Assembly: GCA_965230615.1 (NCBI GenBank)
Contig: OZ246012.1
Location: forward strand, 806,001 to 870,000
Length of the DNA: 64,000 bases
Direction of reading: 5' to 3'
DNA from: G965230615 sp965230615
GTDB taxonomy: Bacteria > Pseudomonadota > Gammaproteobacteria > HTCC5015
Part shown: positions 19,399 to 29,848 of the stretch, piece by piece
How the letters are laid out: every line of letters begins with the position of its first letter
Position numbering within the stretch: position 1 is the first letter of the stretch
Notes under the pieces: generated by a model
What the model was told of the DNA's origin: nothing
What the model saw: the letters and a program-made list of their open reading frames with translations, nothing else
Databases searched by the model: none
Translations under genes and position numbers: made by a program

Positions 19399-19769
19399 TC
19401 CAGATAGATCAAGAGTGTAATATCTAGAATACCTGTAATCGCATATTGCCTGAATGGCTGTGATATAAGGCGCTAGCAGTTAAATGACGACGTAACACTA
19501 TTGATTTAAAATTCAAGGCATAGCTCTTTTGCTCACTTGCTTCAAAAGCAACCCTTGTATAGGATGAAGCAAGCATCATAGTATGGGCTGCTTTATAGCA
19601 ACCACTGTTTTTCACTATCTACAATGTGCCCTGGATTAAACTGCAAAGGTTTTGGCTGGATCAGGCCTGACTCAATATCGGCACACAGTGCCCCACTGAA
19701 GTCTATGATTAGCCTTTATCATTACCGAATAACACACATCCCCGCGATATCAGGGCTATTAAAAGCATA
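19399..19769. other. Possible decayed coding sequence
   Basis: About 370 bases. The minus strand holds a 63-codon ORF (19424-19615). Upstream of it another short open stretch reads CADIESGLIQPKPLQFNPGH. Codon content looks coding-like and the pieces could be halves of one lost gene, but I do not recognise it and give no function. Confidence 0.3.
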
Positions 19770-20225
19770 TTATTCATCGTCGGACGAATAATCAAAAATA
19801 TCAAGGCTAAATTCACAGCCAAGACCAGCCATTCGCTTGATCGTCGTTAAAGATAAATCGTAAGTAGGTCTATCTTCATGAATCGTAACAGAACAAGTCA
19901 CTCCCACATTGAAATTGCTATTCATAGAAAATCTTATCACTTCTTCTCGCTTATGCCAGATCAAATCCAAAACTTCATCTACAGCTTCGCTAACGCTATA
20001 GCTTCGCTGCTTCTTTCTGCATAGATTCCAAGATATGTTAGGAATATCTTTTTGGCCTAACAAGTGTTTATGTTCTTGCTTCCAAATTTCGCTGGGGTCA
20101 AGACCTATCGCCAAAGTACATATTGCTGGATCAAAATCCCATCCTGCAATATAAAAGTATGTTGTTAACTCAGGTGCCAACAACTCAGCACCGGAAGACC
20201 CTTGTGATTTAATTTCACTAATCAT
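19770..20225 (-). CDS. DUF4279 family, likely Rhs-toxin immunity protein
   Basis: 151 residues from the ATG at 20225, which has AGGTGA 6 bases upstream. The pattern YFYIAGWDFDPAICTLAIGL followed by EIWKQ and SWNLC matches DUF4279, a small alpha/beta family often found as immunity proteins beside polymorphic toxins. It starts 6 bases after the stop of the secreted Rhs-core toxin, which is the usual toxin-immunity order. It has no signal peptide, so it would protect in the cytoplasm. The pairing is inferred from position and family habit. Confidence 0.8.
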   Translation of the reverse strand: MISEIKSQGSSGAELLAPELTTYFYIAGWDFDPAICTLAIGLDPSEIWKQEHKHLLGQKDIPNISWNLCRKKQRSYSVSEAVDEVLDLIWHKREEVIRFSMNSNFNVGVTCSVTIHEDRPTYDLSLTTIKRMAGLGCEFSLDIFDYSSDDE

Positions 20226-20231
20226 CAAAAT

Positions 20232-21203
20232 TCACCTTTTTAATGGAAAATTTTTGGCTAATTCATCAAGTGTAGAAAGTGTAGGTATAGGATCGCTTGA
20301 CCCTTTTCGAACCGGGGTTAGGAAAACACTACCGACATCATCAACAGAAATATTAAATTTGCCTCCAGCACGGCCAACTAAGTCCTTCTTAACAGCTTCT
20401 GCATCAATTCCAAGACTCTTTAACCGTTTATCCTTAAGCTTCTTAATATTACCTGCAACTATACCACGTGTATTTTCTGCCGCACCAACACTTTTAGGTT
20501 GTCTGGATAACTTTGGTGTTTTCTGGGCACTTAATTTTTTTATTTTGCTTAGCCCTGGAATCGGCACCACACTTAAAAGTGACGAAGCGTTCTCCGCACG
20601 CTGTTCTCGTAGCCCTTGCAACGCTACACTTTTAAGGTTTTCATTCCCGGTTAAAGAGCCCAGTGCAAACGCAGCAAGGCCTGCAAAAGAGCGTCCTGCT
20701 GCAGGCAACAGTTCTGTCGCAATACCAATGGGATCTTCCCCGTTTGGATCAACAAACCCATACGGATTGTTATTGCCATAGGCGTATTTATTAAAACTAC
20801 CAATATTACTTTTCTGAAATCCAACCGGATCAATCGATACAAAGCGTCCTATCTCTGCATCGTAGTAACGCGCACCTGCATATACAAGATTCAAATCATC
20901 ATCAAAAATATGGCCGGTGTAATCAATGCGATTAGTATTGGCTGCCAGTTCTTGAGTGAGTTTACTGCCAAAAGGTCGATATTGTTGCCGCCAGAGGATC
21001 TCAGCATTTTCATTGGTGGCGGCAACGGGTGAACCTAATAGGTCATTGTGGTAGTACGTGACCGTTGCTTCTGATGAACCAGCCCCATCACCAATACCAC
21101 AATTAATACACAGATCCTGTGCAGTTGCGGTGCTCAGAAGTAAGCTTGCTATTAGTAATAGTGTATTAGCCAGCCAAGTTGTTGTGTGGTTGAGTTTGCC
21201 CAT
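20232..21203 (-). CDS. Stand-alone secreted Rhs core with C-terminal toxin domain
   Basis: 323 residues from the ATG at 21203, with AAGGA 8-9 bases before it. A signal peptide covers about residues 1-30 (LLLIASLLLSTATAQ). The Rhs core follows at once: YYHNDLLGSPVAATNENAEI, RPFGSKLTQE, DLNLVYAGARYYDAEIGRFV and the NNPYGFVDPNG end. The remaining 190 residues differ from the core. The last 65 (KDLVGRAGGKFNISVDDVGS and PIPTLSTLDELAKNF) resemble small polymorphic toxin tips such as type 33, a weak call. Only one Rhs hairpin unit is present: there is no YD-repeat shell, which is instead carried by the giant protein upstream. Confidence 0.85.
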   Translation of the reverse strand: MGKLNHTTTWLANTLLLIASLLLSTATAQDLCINCGIGDGAGSSEATVTYYHNDLLGSPVAATNENAEILWRQQYRPFGSKLTQELAANTNRIDYTGHIFDDDLNLVYAGARYYDAEIGRFVSIDPVGFQKSNIGSFNKYAYGNNNPYGFVDPNGEDPIGIATELLPAAGRSFAGLAAFALGSLTGNENLKSVALQGLREQRAENASSLLSVVPIPGLSKIKKLSAQKTPKLSRQPKSVGAAENTRGIVAGNIKKLKDKRLKSLGIDAEAVKKDLVGRAGGKFNISVDDVGSVFLTPVRKGSSDPIPTLSTLDELAKNFPLKR

Positions 21204-21238
21204 TGTCACATCCTTTTCTTTAATAATAGCTTATATGT

Positions 21239-21781
21239 TTAAGGTTTAAACCATGTTACGGCTATTCGTTTCAGCCCACCTAATACCAACAAAGCACTGG
21301 CCAGCAACCCTAGGCTTGCTGGAATCGGTACTGGGGTCAGCTGGGTGACACCGCTTTGAATCACACTGAATTCAAATGGGTCTATAATTTCAAATGCTTG
21401 ATTGCCTGGTTCATTATTACCAAAAAAATCAAAGCGTACGCTAAAACCACCCAGGTTTTCACCAGGGCTGATCCCTGTATCATTTATGTCAAAAGCACCA
21501 AAAATGCCGTCAGCAGGGATACTAGTATCGGGTTGTAATATGAAGCTATCCCAGCCGCTGGGTGCGGCAGCTGTATCTAGATTTGCATACAACAAAGGGT
21601 CAAACAAGATAGAAAACTCAAAGATATCGAGTGCCAGCGAATCATTTTCGATAATGTAATCATATTGCCAAGTGTTACCACCGATGTTATTGGTCTCATA
21701 AGTTATTGTGGCTGCTTGAACTTGTACCGTAATAATAAGCATAAGGGCCAGTAAGAAAAAACGTTTTAGTTGGATAAACAT
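21239..21781 (-). CDS. Secreted PEP-CTERM-like protein
   Basis: 180 residues from the ATG at 21781, 8 bases after GGAG. A signal peptide ends at VQAA. The body (TYETNNIGGNTWQYDYIIEN, DTSIPADGIFGAFDIND, NLGGFSVRFDFFG) is a beta-rich domain typical of extracellular PEP-CTERM proteins. The C-terminus has the sorting signal PIPASL, a hydrophobic helix LGLLASALLVLGG, then basic residues. Exosortase-type processing would release it to the surface or matrix. It lies between the Rhs giant and the Rhs-core toxin gene on the same strand, so it is probably in the same operon. Its link to Rhs function is unknown. Confidence 0.85.
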   Translation of the reverse strand: MFIQLKRFFLLALMLIITVQVQAATITYETNNIGGNTWQYDYIIENDSLALDIFEFSILFDPLLYANLDTAAAPSGWDSFILQPDTSIPADGIFGAFDINDTGISPGENLGGFSVRFDFFGNNEPGNQAFEIIDPFEFSVIQSGVTQLTPVPIPASLGLLASALLVLGGLKRIAVTWFKP

Positions 21782-21807
21782 TGTGTACACTCCAAGTACG
21801 AATAAGC

Positions 21808-24800
21808 TCAGTTAGTTGAAAATGTGAATTCAAGTGCATTTTTATCGAAGGGGATTCGCCGGTCTTGAGCAATCGAAAGTATGCCTGTACTCTCTACGTT
21901 AGTTGCTGCTGGCACTTCACCAATATTTACAGTGGGGTTCAGCACTTCGGTACCATTGGCGCTGGTAGATACGCTAAGCACAACATTTTGCGCTGGTGCT
22001 ACGCCATCATTCCTGACAACCACTCGGTACTCATATTCAAAGGTGAAGCGGTCAAGTCGTTGGCTGTTGAGTAAAGTCAAACTGCTGACTGATAAACCAC
22101 CGCTGCCCGGCTCTACAAATGTGATCGGTGCAGCCGCATAGTCAGTGACAGTGGATGTGCCATCACTTATTTGTGCATAGATCCAATAGTTACCTGGCGG
22201 GATAGTACTGGTATCCCATTGAAAACGATCATTCTCACCATCGTTATCTTCGTTAATATTGTCAATAATTAATGTACCATCTGCGCCATTATCATCGGTA
22301 TCATAAAAGAGCGAAACTGTGGCTGTGCTATCGCTATCGGCATCGATCCAGCTGATCACCAGCGACTCACCGATAGCCAAGGTTGTCGATAATTCTGGCT
22401 CCAGTAGGTTAATTACTGGTGGCAGACTCATAGGGTTAACACTTACGTTAATATTTGCTGATGTATTAGCACTTCCGCTATCAGCTACGCTTGCGGTAAT
22501 CGTATGTTCGCCTGGTGTTAGGGTAACATTGATGTTGGGTCCTGAGCCTAATTCGCCGTCTCTGTTTGAGGACCATTGAATATTAGTGCTGATATTGCCA
22601 TCTTCATAATCAGTGGCTCTTGCTGTGAGGTTAATTGATTCTCCTTCAGTAAAGGTTGATCCATTATTAAGTGTTGCAATGCGAATGGAAGGACGACTGT
22701 TTTCTGGGAATGCATTACCTAAAAACCGTCGAAATACATCTAGAGTGCCATTCTCATCGTTATTTGTAACCATATTATCGCTTGATGATGAAAAAGTTAT
22801 AAACTTTCCATCTAATGTTAAACCCGATGTATCCGCAAAGAACCCATTAGTACTACCAGCACTTGCAGCAGTATCATCTGTTGCAACTGATACTAAAATA
22901 GTCTCCGCTCTTTCCAAATCACGAACATATAAATTTGAATACCCTCTATCATTAGGATAAGTTTCAACCAAATCAGTGGCGGTTGATAAAAAGCTTACAA
23001 AACGATCACTTCTACTTAACTTTACCCTAGACACGTGATTGCCCTGAGCGCTATCAGTCCTAGATGCATTAATTGTTATTAGAGAAGTAACGCCCTCCTG
23101 CATATCACGAATAAAAAAGTCCATTGAGTTATTTGTGTCAGTACTCACCAAGTCTGATGCCTCTGAAGCAAAAATAACAAACCGACCATCGCTACTAATA
23201 TCTCTAACATTACTTTCACCAGCACCGCCAGTACGACCATTAATATTGACAGAGACTAAGCGTGTTGTAGCTGCCGCAATATCTCTCCAATAGACATTAC
23301 AATGCCCATTAGTTTCTTCTTCAACTAAATCTGATGCACATGAATTAAATACCACAAATCCACCGTCGGCACTAATATATGAACCTCTTGAAAAATTATT
23401 TCCTGTACCTACTCCAGTTTGATTAACTGAAATCAGCTCAAGAGTTGATGAATTCATATCACGAAGAAAAATATCGAAGTGATCATTGTTATCATTTTCA
23501 ACTATATTAGAAGAAGAAGAAAAAATGATACGTTGACCATCATCACTCACATCTGGGTTAAAAGCTAAAACAAAGTCATCACTATCGAGAATTGGCACAC
23601 TGGCTGTTACACCTGATTGCATATCCCGCAAATACAAATTAGTATTATAATTTTCAACAATATCTAAAGCTTCGGATCTAAATACTATATAACGGCCATC
23701 TGGCGTAATTACTGCACCTCGCATTTCTGTTTCACCATCTCCAGGAGATGTCCCAGTATAATCAACAGATACAAGCTCGGTACGGTTCTGCACAGTATCA
23801 CGGGCATAAATATTCATTACAGCCTGATCTGAATCGGAGTCAAATCTAGGGCTATTTACTAAATTTCTTGCTCTTGATTGAAAAAACACAAAACGCCCAT
23901 CAGTACTCATTAAAGGGAATGAACTATTTCCATCACCTGCACTAAAACCTGATGGGCTTACACTAATTAATTTAGTTACTCCCAATCTCATATCTCGTAA
24001 GTAAACATTATTATCAGGTCCTTGAAAACTCGTTGCATTTCTTATTCTAAAACCAAAAACCAAATCAGAGGCAGTAGACTCAAATGCTATAAATCGTCCA
24101 TCATCACTTATTGACGAAGTGTCACTAAGCCCATTACCAGCAGAGAAATTCCGATTTAGAGAAACAAGCGTTAAATCATCAAATGAATTTTCATCTGTTG
24201 GATCAGTACCTGCATTGAACTCTTCTAAATTACTAAAACTATCACCGTCTAAGTCTTCAGCTCTATCATCTAACAGTGGATTAAGACCATTGTTTACTTC
24301 AAATGCGTCTGGCATACGATCATTATCCGTGTCACTCCTTAAAGGATTACTGCCAACAGAAATTTCTTCACCATCAGTTAACCCATCTTGATCTGTGTCT
24401 GCCACCCTAAAAAACGTTTGATTTTGAAACTCTTGTAAATTGGTTAGCCCATCCCCATCGAAATCCTGCTCTGCATCTTGCGGCTCATTCGGATTTAAAG
24501 CAAACCAAGTCTCAATACAATCAGGGATTTCATCCCTATCAGTATCTAACGAATTGTCACAAATACCAACATTAGCAGTTCGCTGTGCATTAAAGCCGAT
24601 TTGAGACCAACTTTGTGTTTCAGGGCCTGCCGCTTCAGCTTCTAACGCATAAATATTACCACGCGTTGAAGCAACATAGACTAAACCATCTTGAGAAACA
24701 ATGGGTTCAGAATGAAAAGATTCATTCGCAGGGCTAGAAAATCGCCAGAGTAAATCGCCTCTAGAATTTAACGCTACCAGCTTGTCGTTATTACAAACGT

Positions 24801-27800
24801 ATATAGCACCATCTCTTCCTACAGTTGGAGTTGCTGTTATCGACGTTCCAACTGAACTACGCCATAACTCTTGACCATCGGCATTGATTGCATAGATATA
24901 GCCGTTACTCGTGCCAAAATAAATATCTCCATCACTCGATATAACCGGGGCCGTTACAATAAAGTCGCTTCCTCCACTTTCTGTTAATGCTGTATACGTC
25001 CATATAGTGTCTCCAATTGCGTTTAAAGCCCGTAATTCATTCCCTCCACTTAAATAAATGATACCTTGGCGGCTTAGAGTAAGCCTTGCAGAACTCAAAC
25101 CTGTGCTTATGGAACGAAGCAACAAGCCATCTGGGCTTAGAATATTGATATTGCCATCGGTATATACCACGTAGATAAAACCATTTCTTCCGACTGCTGG
25201 CTGATTACGAATAGTTTTGTCTGTTAAATAACGCCAATGTGTATCGCCATTTTCAGCATTTAATGCATACAAGGTACCTGCCGTAGTACCAACATAAAGA
25301 TCACCGCTATCACCAATAGCAGCACTTGAGACAATTTCTCCATCAAGCGTGCGCCGCCATTGAAAAGAACCATTTGAGGCTCTTCTCGCATAAAAAAAAT
25401 GACTATCATTACCAAAGTAAACTTTTTGATCTGGGCCAACGGTTATCGAGTTGACTACCTCTCCAACAAAGGACCGGTCCCAAATAAAATTTCCATTGAT
25501 TGCGTTAATGGCATAAAAATCTTCATTTTCATCTACAGCATAAAGCTGACGACCATCTTGGTCTAATGCCATTAGACTATCAATTCGGTGATTTGTAGAA
25601 AAGACCCAACGCGAAACAATAGGTCGAGAGCCTGAATTATTGGGATTACTGTTCGCTACAAATTCTTCAAAGTTAGTAGCGCCATCACCATCAAGGTCTT
25701 CTTCACTATCATCTCGACCTGGGTTAAGACCATTATCGACTTCATAGCCATCTAACATGCGGTCGTTATCTGAATCTCTATCATTGATATTCGTACCAAT
25801 CCTTACTTCTTGTAAGTTCGTTAGTCCATCTCCATCAGGATCAAGCAAAGCATCACTCGGATTATTTGGGTCAAGACCAACCTTATTCTCCAAACAGTCT
25901 GAAATACTATCGTTATCAGTATCAACGCCACTAGGCAAATCACGCCTAGCGACTAGCCTCGAACCAAGACGAATATAATCACGCACCACACAGTTTTCGA
26001 GATCCAATTCATACAATAGCTGCCCAGTATTATTGTATATCGTATAATTTTTTATCTCACTGCCATTAAGGCGAGATACTTTTACGCGGCGATTATTGCC
26101 ATCATACAGCCAATTCCTTATACCTCTATTAGTAGAAATGAGATTATTAGCATGATCAAAATTGTGTAACGATATTGAACGAAATATATCTAGATCTGGA
26201 TCGAATCGAAAATCAGTTGGCGAGGCATTGCCATGTGCATCATGGCTATATGACTTATCTACATCACCAGACAACCTTGTTAGCAGAACTCCATCATTAT
26301 CATTACCATATCGATAAGAGATGTCAAAATTATTGCCAATAGTTTTATGTGTGATATTACCCAGCGCATTGTAGCTAATTTCTCCACTTCCCCATGATCC
26401 ATCCGCTGATACTAAGCGATTAAGACCATCATAGCCCAGCACCAAGTTATTGTCCGAGTCAATCGTATCCGTGATAAAACGGATATTACCAACTCCATCA
26501 TAAGTATAATCCAGACTTAGGATGCCAGGTGCATGTATCGCACTGGGAAATAAACGTGCATTAATATCAATTGTAGTTGAAACACCATTACCATAACCTA
26601 ATGTATGAATATGGCCAGTAGGATGATAAGCGACACTATTAACAAAACCACTCGCTTGAGTTGGCCACCCTCGATTATTAGGAGCATAAGCAATCTGTAG
26701 GCCACTTGGATAGGTTATATCCTGTAAAGCGTCTAGTACATTATAGGTATAATGAAAACCAAAAAGTCGATTATCAACTGTTAGCGCTTCTAATGTAAGA
26801 TTATCATTCGCATCATAGGTGTAACGCCACTCTGTATCACCTTTTGTCAAGACTGTTAAATTATCATTTTTATCGTATGAAAACCTCACATCAGGTGAAT
26901 TAAAAATTCCCCCAAGGGTCGCCATACCTGGCCTAATATTGTTTTCTGGATAATCAATTAGGGTTAAACGATTACGCTCATCATAATCATACTGAATTCT
27001 ATTTGAAGATGAGCTACCTACTTGACTGCTAACCCTATTTCCTGTCGCATCATATTCAAATAGTGTATCACCTGTCTCTGGATTTTTTTCTTCAATTGTC
27101 AAGTATCTTGGACCAATTATGAATTGACGCCAGTGATTAAGGCTATTATCTTGTGACCGCTGAGTAAGCATGAAGACATCACCAAATAGATACCGCAACA
27201 TTTCTGTTACTGTTTCCTCTGGCGACTCTATCTTCACTAAATCGCGTTGATCTGGGTCACCGAAAGACCGATAGGTGTTTCTTGTGACATTACCATTCTC
27301 ATCTGTTACAAGGGTGGCATTAAAGTTATCTATATATTCGATTGTTGACCGCGTGCCATCAACAGTGTTTTCAGTTAACAGCAACCTTCCTAAACCGTCA
27401 TAACGAAAATTAACCCCTTGCAGCGGCCCAACCGGCACTTCATCTAATGCGGCAAACACTGGATTGGCCATAAATACCTTCCGCCCTAGAGCATCATAGT
27501 TTTGTTGGCTATAAATACCATCGGCATTGGTGCTTAACAAACGCCCAAAACCATCAAACCGGCGTTCTTCTATAAAACCACCTCGACTTAACCTTCTTGA
27601 TCTCGGAGAAAGCCCACTCCCACTAATTCCACCGCCAAAACGGTAATTCACACTAATATTTTCATCATTTTCTCTAGGCGTTGTAATACTAATGACTCTA
27701 TTTAAATCATCGTAAGTAAAGAGCGTTGTGAGCCCTCGACCATCTGTTTCTGAAGCGACTGTGCCAGTACTATTCACTTCTCGTGATATTGAAATCTGTT

Positions 27801-29772
27801 GACAGGGAGTATCAGGAAACCCTGCAGAATCACACTCTGTCGTTCTGACTGGATGAGATTCACGTCGTGGAACTCCACGACGATAATCTTCAAAGCGACT
27901 TACATGACCTCTTGGGTTTGTTATTGTATTGACTTCCCCATTATCAAAATAAGTAAATCGGGTAATATCACCAAAACGATTTTCGGAAACTAAATTACCC
28001 CTCGAATCAAACTCACGATCAACTGTATAACGTCCGTTATTGTTATGTGGCTCCCCATCTGCGTCCACAATAACTAGTTCGGCAAAAGTTTCATCTTCTG
28101 TTTTCCGAATAATCCAGCGATCTTCATTGATAAAATATGAGAGGATTTGAAAACGCAAAACTCTTCCTGAAAATGGATCTGAATTAGACGTAAAAGAAGC
28201 TAGCTCATCATCAGGTGAACCATTATGCTCAATAATTAATTCAGGATTATCAAAGTCATCAAAATTGCTAAAAACTGTGACGTAGCTTTCATTACCACGC
28301 GTGATATATTTTTTTCTTAAAAATTGTGTTGCCACTGAACCTTCCGTGGAATTCGGTAGCGTTAGGAAGAAACTCCGAGTTGGGCGCTTATCACGTTGCG
28401 CTGAAATCCGCCTTCGAAACCACTCAAACCCTTCTGTCTGCAATAAGCGCCCTGCATCTCCAGGTTCATAAATTTCTTTACTCAGTAATGCGCCTAGCAA
28501 ACCAGAACACTGAACTTCCCCAAGCAGTATCGAGTCTACACCACAATAAGCATGCACCTCGCGATTTATCGGTGTTTGCACCTCAGTATGGTTCAGCGAA
28601 TCTTCTACGGTAAAGCTATATAGCCAGGTACCATCTTCTATACCTGGTCCACTATGAGATTTACTTCTTAGCGCAATTGAGTCAATTCGGCTGACCTCTA
28701 AAAATGCATTGCTAAAATTAACGCGCTGATAAGTATAATCGACTTGACCACCAAACGGTGCAATAACGGTTTGCAATGAAAAACCAGCTGTTGCGTCAGC
28801 ATTACCTGATTGCCCAAAATAAGCATATTGCCAAGTTAAATTCTCCGGCCCCTCAACCCGAGTAAGAAAATAATAATCCAATGCTTGATTGGGCATACGC
28901 TCATATTCATAGCGCCATACCTGACCATGAGCTGATATCTCGCTCAATAAAACAGCATTACTGCCACGGTTAATATAATCAAACTCAACCAACCGGCCAT
29001 CACTGGCTGATATTGATTCGACCACAGCGTATCGTTCGGAATCAGAGTAATTAATTGTTAGAGCATTGCCATTGGGGTCTTCAATCCGGGTAACATGATA
29101 GGCATGATTGGCATTGACATTTTGGCCAACGGCATAGCTGGCACGATAACGCCCGAAAAAATCCATTGTATAGTGAACACCGGTAGGCGATCTGACCAAC
29201 AAACCGCCAGTATTAATACAATCAGCAGTCCAACGTTCTTTAGTTATTAAAGGATATGGCTCACCCGGCAATGAATTATATAAAATCTGTCGAGAGCCAT
29301 CTGGCAATTCTAAAACGGGGTTGTTTTCAGAATTGATAAAAAGCGAACGACACCCATTAATACCACCTGGGAGGCCCATAGAAGTAAGCACACGGCCAAA
29401 ATGAATAGACCACCCCATACCTGTTGGCGTTCGCCCTGTTAATAGTGACTGGCCTATAACACCTGGCAAAGGCTGGGTCGCATTGTATGAGCGGACAATT
29501 TCAATATCTAGCCCACCATTACCCGGCACGACCAAGTCGGTATATTGCAGCTTTAAAATACCATTAAATAAGTCAATTCTCTCAGTACCGTCAGGCCCTA
29601 ATGGATATTCACGAATCGACCCGATGCCTGGCTCCTGATAGAAATCAGGAATGGGGTTTTCTGAGATATCGACCTGTGAGAATATAGGACTAGAATAAAC
29701 AAATACCCATACATTAATAATAACTATAGCCGCTTGCCTTAAAAGGTAAAAACGCTTTATTTCTACACACAT
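21808..29772 (-). CDS. Giant Rhs/YD-repeat, TSP3 and beta-propeller surface protein
   Basis: 2654 residues with a ribosome site (AAAGGGCGG) before the ATG. The order is as follows. A signal peptide (about 1-33). An Rhs N-terminal shell (REYPLGPDGTERIDLFNG to about 200). YD repeats to about 1260, ending LLYELDLENCVVRDYIRLGS. TSP3 calcium repeats (DTDNDSISDCLE, about 1275-1370). A PQQ-like propeller (GTLYALNAENGDTHWRY, about 1390-1720). A second TSP3 block (about 1735-1855). A TolB-like propeller with repeated DGRFIAFES units (about 1865-2350). Ig-like domains (about 2360-2540) and a CARDB-like end. Normal Rhs proteins go from the RLVARR segment straight into the core and toxin; here TSP3 and propellers replace them, and the core is a separate gene downstream. 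Confidence 0.9.
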   Translation of the reverse strand: MCVEIKRFYLLRQAAIVIINVWVFVYSSPIFSQVDISENPIPDFYQEPGIGSIREYPLGPDGTERIDLFNGILKLQYTDLVVPGNGGLDIEIVRSYNATQPLPGVIGQSLLTGRTPTGMGWSIHFGRVLTSMGLPGGINGCRSLFINSENNPVLELPDGSRQILYNSLPGEPYPLITKERWTADCINTGGLLVRSPTGVHYTMDFFGRYRASYAVGQNVNANHAYHVTRIEDPNGNALTINYSDSERYAVVESISASDGRLVEFDYINRGSNAVLLSEISAHGQVWRYEYERMPNQALDYYFLTRVEGPENLTWQYAYFGQSGNADATAGFSLQTVIAPFGGQVDYTYQRVNFSNAFLEVSRIDSIALRSKSHSGPGIEDGTWLYSFTVEDSLNHTEVQTPINREVHAYCGVDSILLGEVQCSGLLGALLSKEIYEPGDAGRLLQTEGFEWFRRRISAQRDKRPTRSFFLTLPNSTEGSVATQFLRKKYITRGNESYVTVFSNFDDFDNPELIIEHNGSPDDELASFTSNSDPFSGRVLRFQILSYFINEDRWIIRKTEDETFAELVIVDADGEPHNNNGRYTVDREFDSRGNLVSENRFGDITRFTYFDNGEVNTITNPRGHVSRFEDYRRGVPRRESHPVRTTECDSAGFPDTPCQQISISREVNSTGTVASETDGRGLTTLFTYDDLNRVISITTPRENDENISVNYRFGGGISGSGLSPRSRRLSRGGFIEERRFDGFGRLLSTNADGIYSQQNYDALGRKVFMANPVFAALDEVPVGPLQGVNFRYDGLGRLLLTENTVDGTRSTIEYIDNFNATLVTDENGNVTRNTYRSFGDPDQRDLVKIESPEETVTEMLRYLFGDVFMLTQRSQDNSLNHWRQFIIGPRYLTIEEKNPETGDTLFEYDATGNRVSSQVGSSSSNRIQYDYDERNRLTLIDYPENNIRPGMATLGGIFNSPDVRFSYDKNDNLTVLTKGDTEWRYTYDANDNLTLEALTVDNRLFGFHYTYNVLDALQDITYPSGLQIAYAPNNRGWPTQASGFVNSVAYHPTGHIHTLGYGNGVSTTIDINARLFPSAIHAPGILSLDYTYDGVGNIRFITDTIDSDNNLVLGYDGLNRLVSADGSWGSGEISYNALGNITHKTIGNNFDISYRYGNDNDGVLLTRLSGDVDKSYSHDAHGNASPTDFRFDPDLDIFRSISLHNFDHANNLISTNRGIRNWLYDGNNRRVKVSRLNGSEIKNYTIYNNTGQLLYELDLENCVVRDYIRLGSRLVARRDLPSGVDTDNDSISDCLENKVGLDPNNPSDALLDPDGDGLTNLQEVRIGTNINDRDSDNDRMLDGYEVDNGLNPGRDDSEEDLDGDGATNFEEFVANSNPNNSGSRPIVSRWVFSTNHRIDSLMALDQDGRQLYAVDENEDFYAINAINGNFIWDRSFVGEVVNSITVGPDQKVYFGNDSHFFYARRASNGSFQWRRTLDGEIVSSAAIGDSGDLYVGTTAGTLYALNAENGDTHWRYLTDKTIRNQPAVGRNGFIYVVYTDGNINILSPDGLLLRSISTGLSSARLTLSRQGIIYLSGGNELRALNAIGDTIWTYTALTESGGSDFIVTAPVISSDGDIYFGTSNGYIYAINADGQELWRSSVGTSITATPTVGRDGAIYVCNNDKLVALNSRGDLLWRFSSPANESFHSEPIVSQDGLVYVASTRGNIYALEAEAAGPETQSWSQIGFNAQRTANVGICDNSLDTDRDEIPDCIETWFALNPNEPQDAEQDFDGDGLTNLQEFQNQTFFRVADTDQDGLTDGEEISVGSNPLRSDTDNDRMPDAFEVNNGLNPLLDDRAEDLDGDSFSNLEEFNAGTDPTDENSFDDLTLVSLNRNFSAGNGLSDTSSISDDGRFIAFESTASDLVFGFRIRNATSFQGPDNNVYLRDMRLGVTKLISVSPSGFSAGDGNSSFPLMSTDGRFVFFQSRARNLVNSPRFDSDSDQAVMNIYARDTVQNRTELVSVDYTGTSPGDGETEMRGAVITPDGRYIVFRSEALDIVENYNTNLYLRDMQSGVTASVPILDSDDFVLAFNPDVSDDGQRIIFSSSSNIVENDNNDHFDIFLRDMNSSTLELISVNQTGVGTGNNFSRGSYISADGGFVVFNSCASDLVEEETNGHCNVYWRDIAAATTRLVSVNINGRTGGAGESNVRDISSDGRFVIFASEASDLVSTDTNNSMDFFIRDMQEGVTSLITINASRTDSAQGNHVSRVKLSRSDRFVSFLSTATDLVETYPNDRGYSNLYVRDLERAETILVSVATDDTAASAGSTNGFFADTSGLTLDGKFITFSSSSDNMVTNNDENGTLDVFRRFLGNAFPENSRPSIRIATLNNGSTFTEGESINLTARATDYEDGNISTNIQWSSNRDGELGSGPNINVTLTPGEHTITASVADSGSANTSANINVSVNPMSLPPVINLLEPELSTTLAIGESLVISWIDADSDSTATVSLFYDTDDNGADGTLIIDNINEDNDGENDRFQWDTSTIPPGNYWIYAQISDGTSTVTDYAAAPITFVEPGSGGLSVSSLTLLNSQRLDRFTFEYEYRVVVRNDGVAPAQNVVLSVSTSANGTEVLNPTVNIGEVPAATNVESTGILSIAQDRRIPFDKNALEFTFSTN

Positions 29773-29848
29773 GATGCCGCCCTTTTTGAAAATCTATATA
29801 AATCGACTCTAATAAGCCTACTTAAGATAAGAACTAAGGTTTTTTAAT

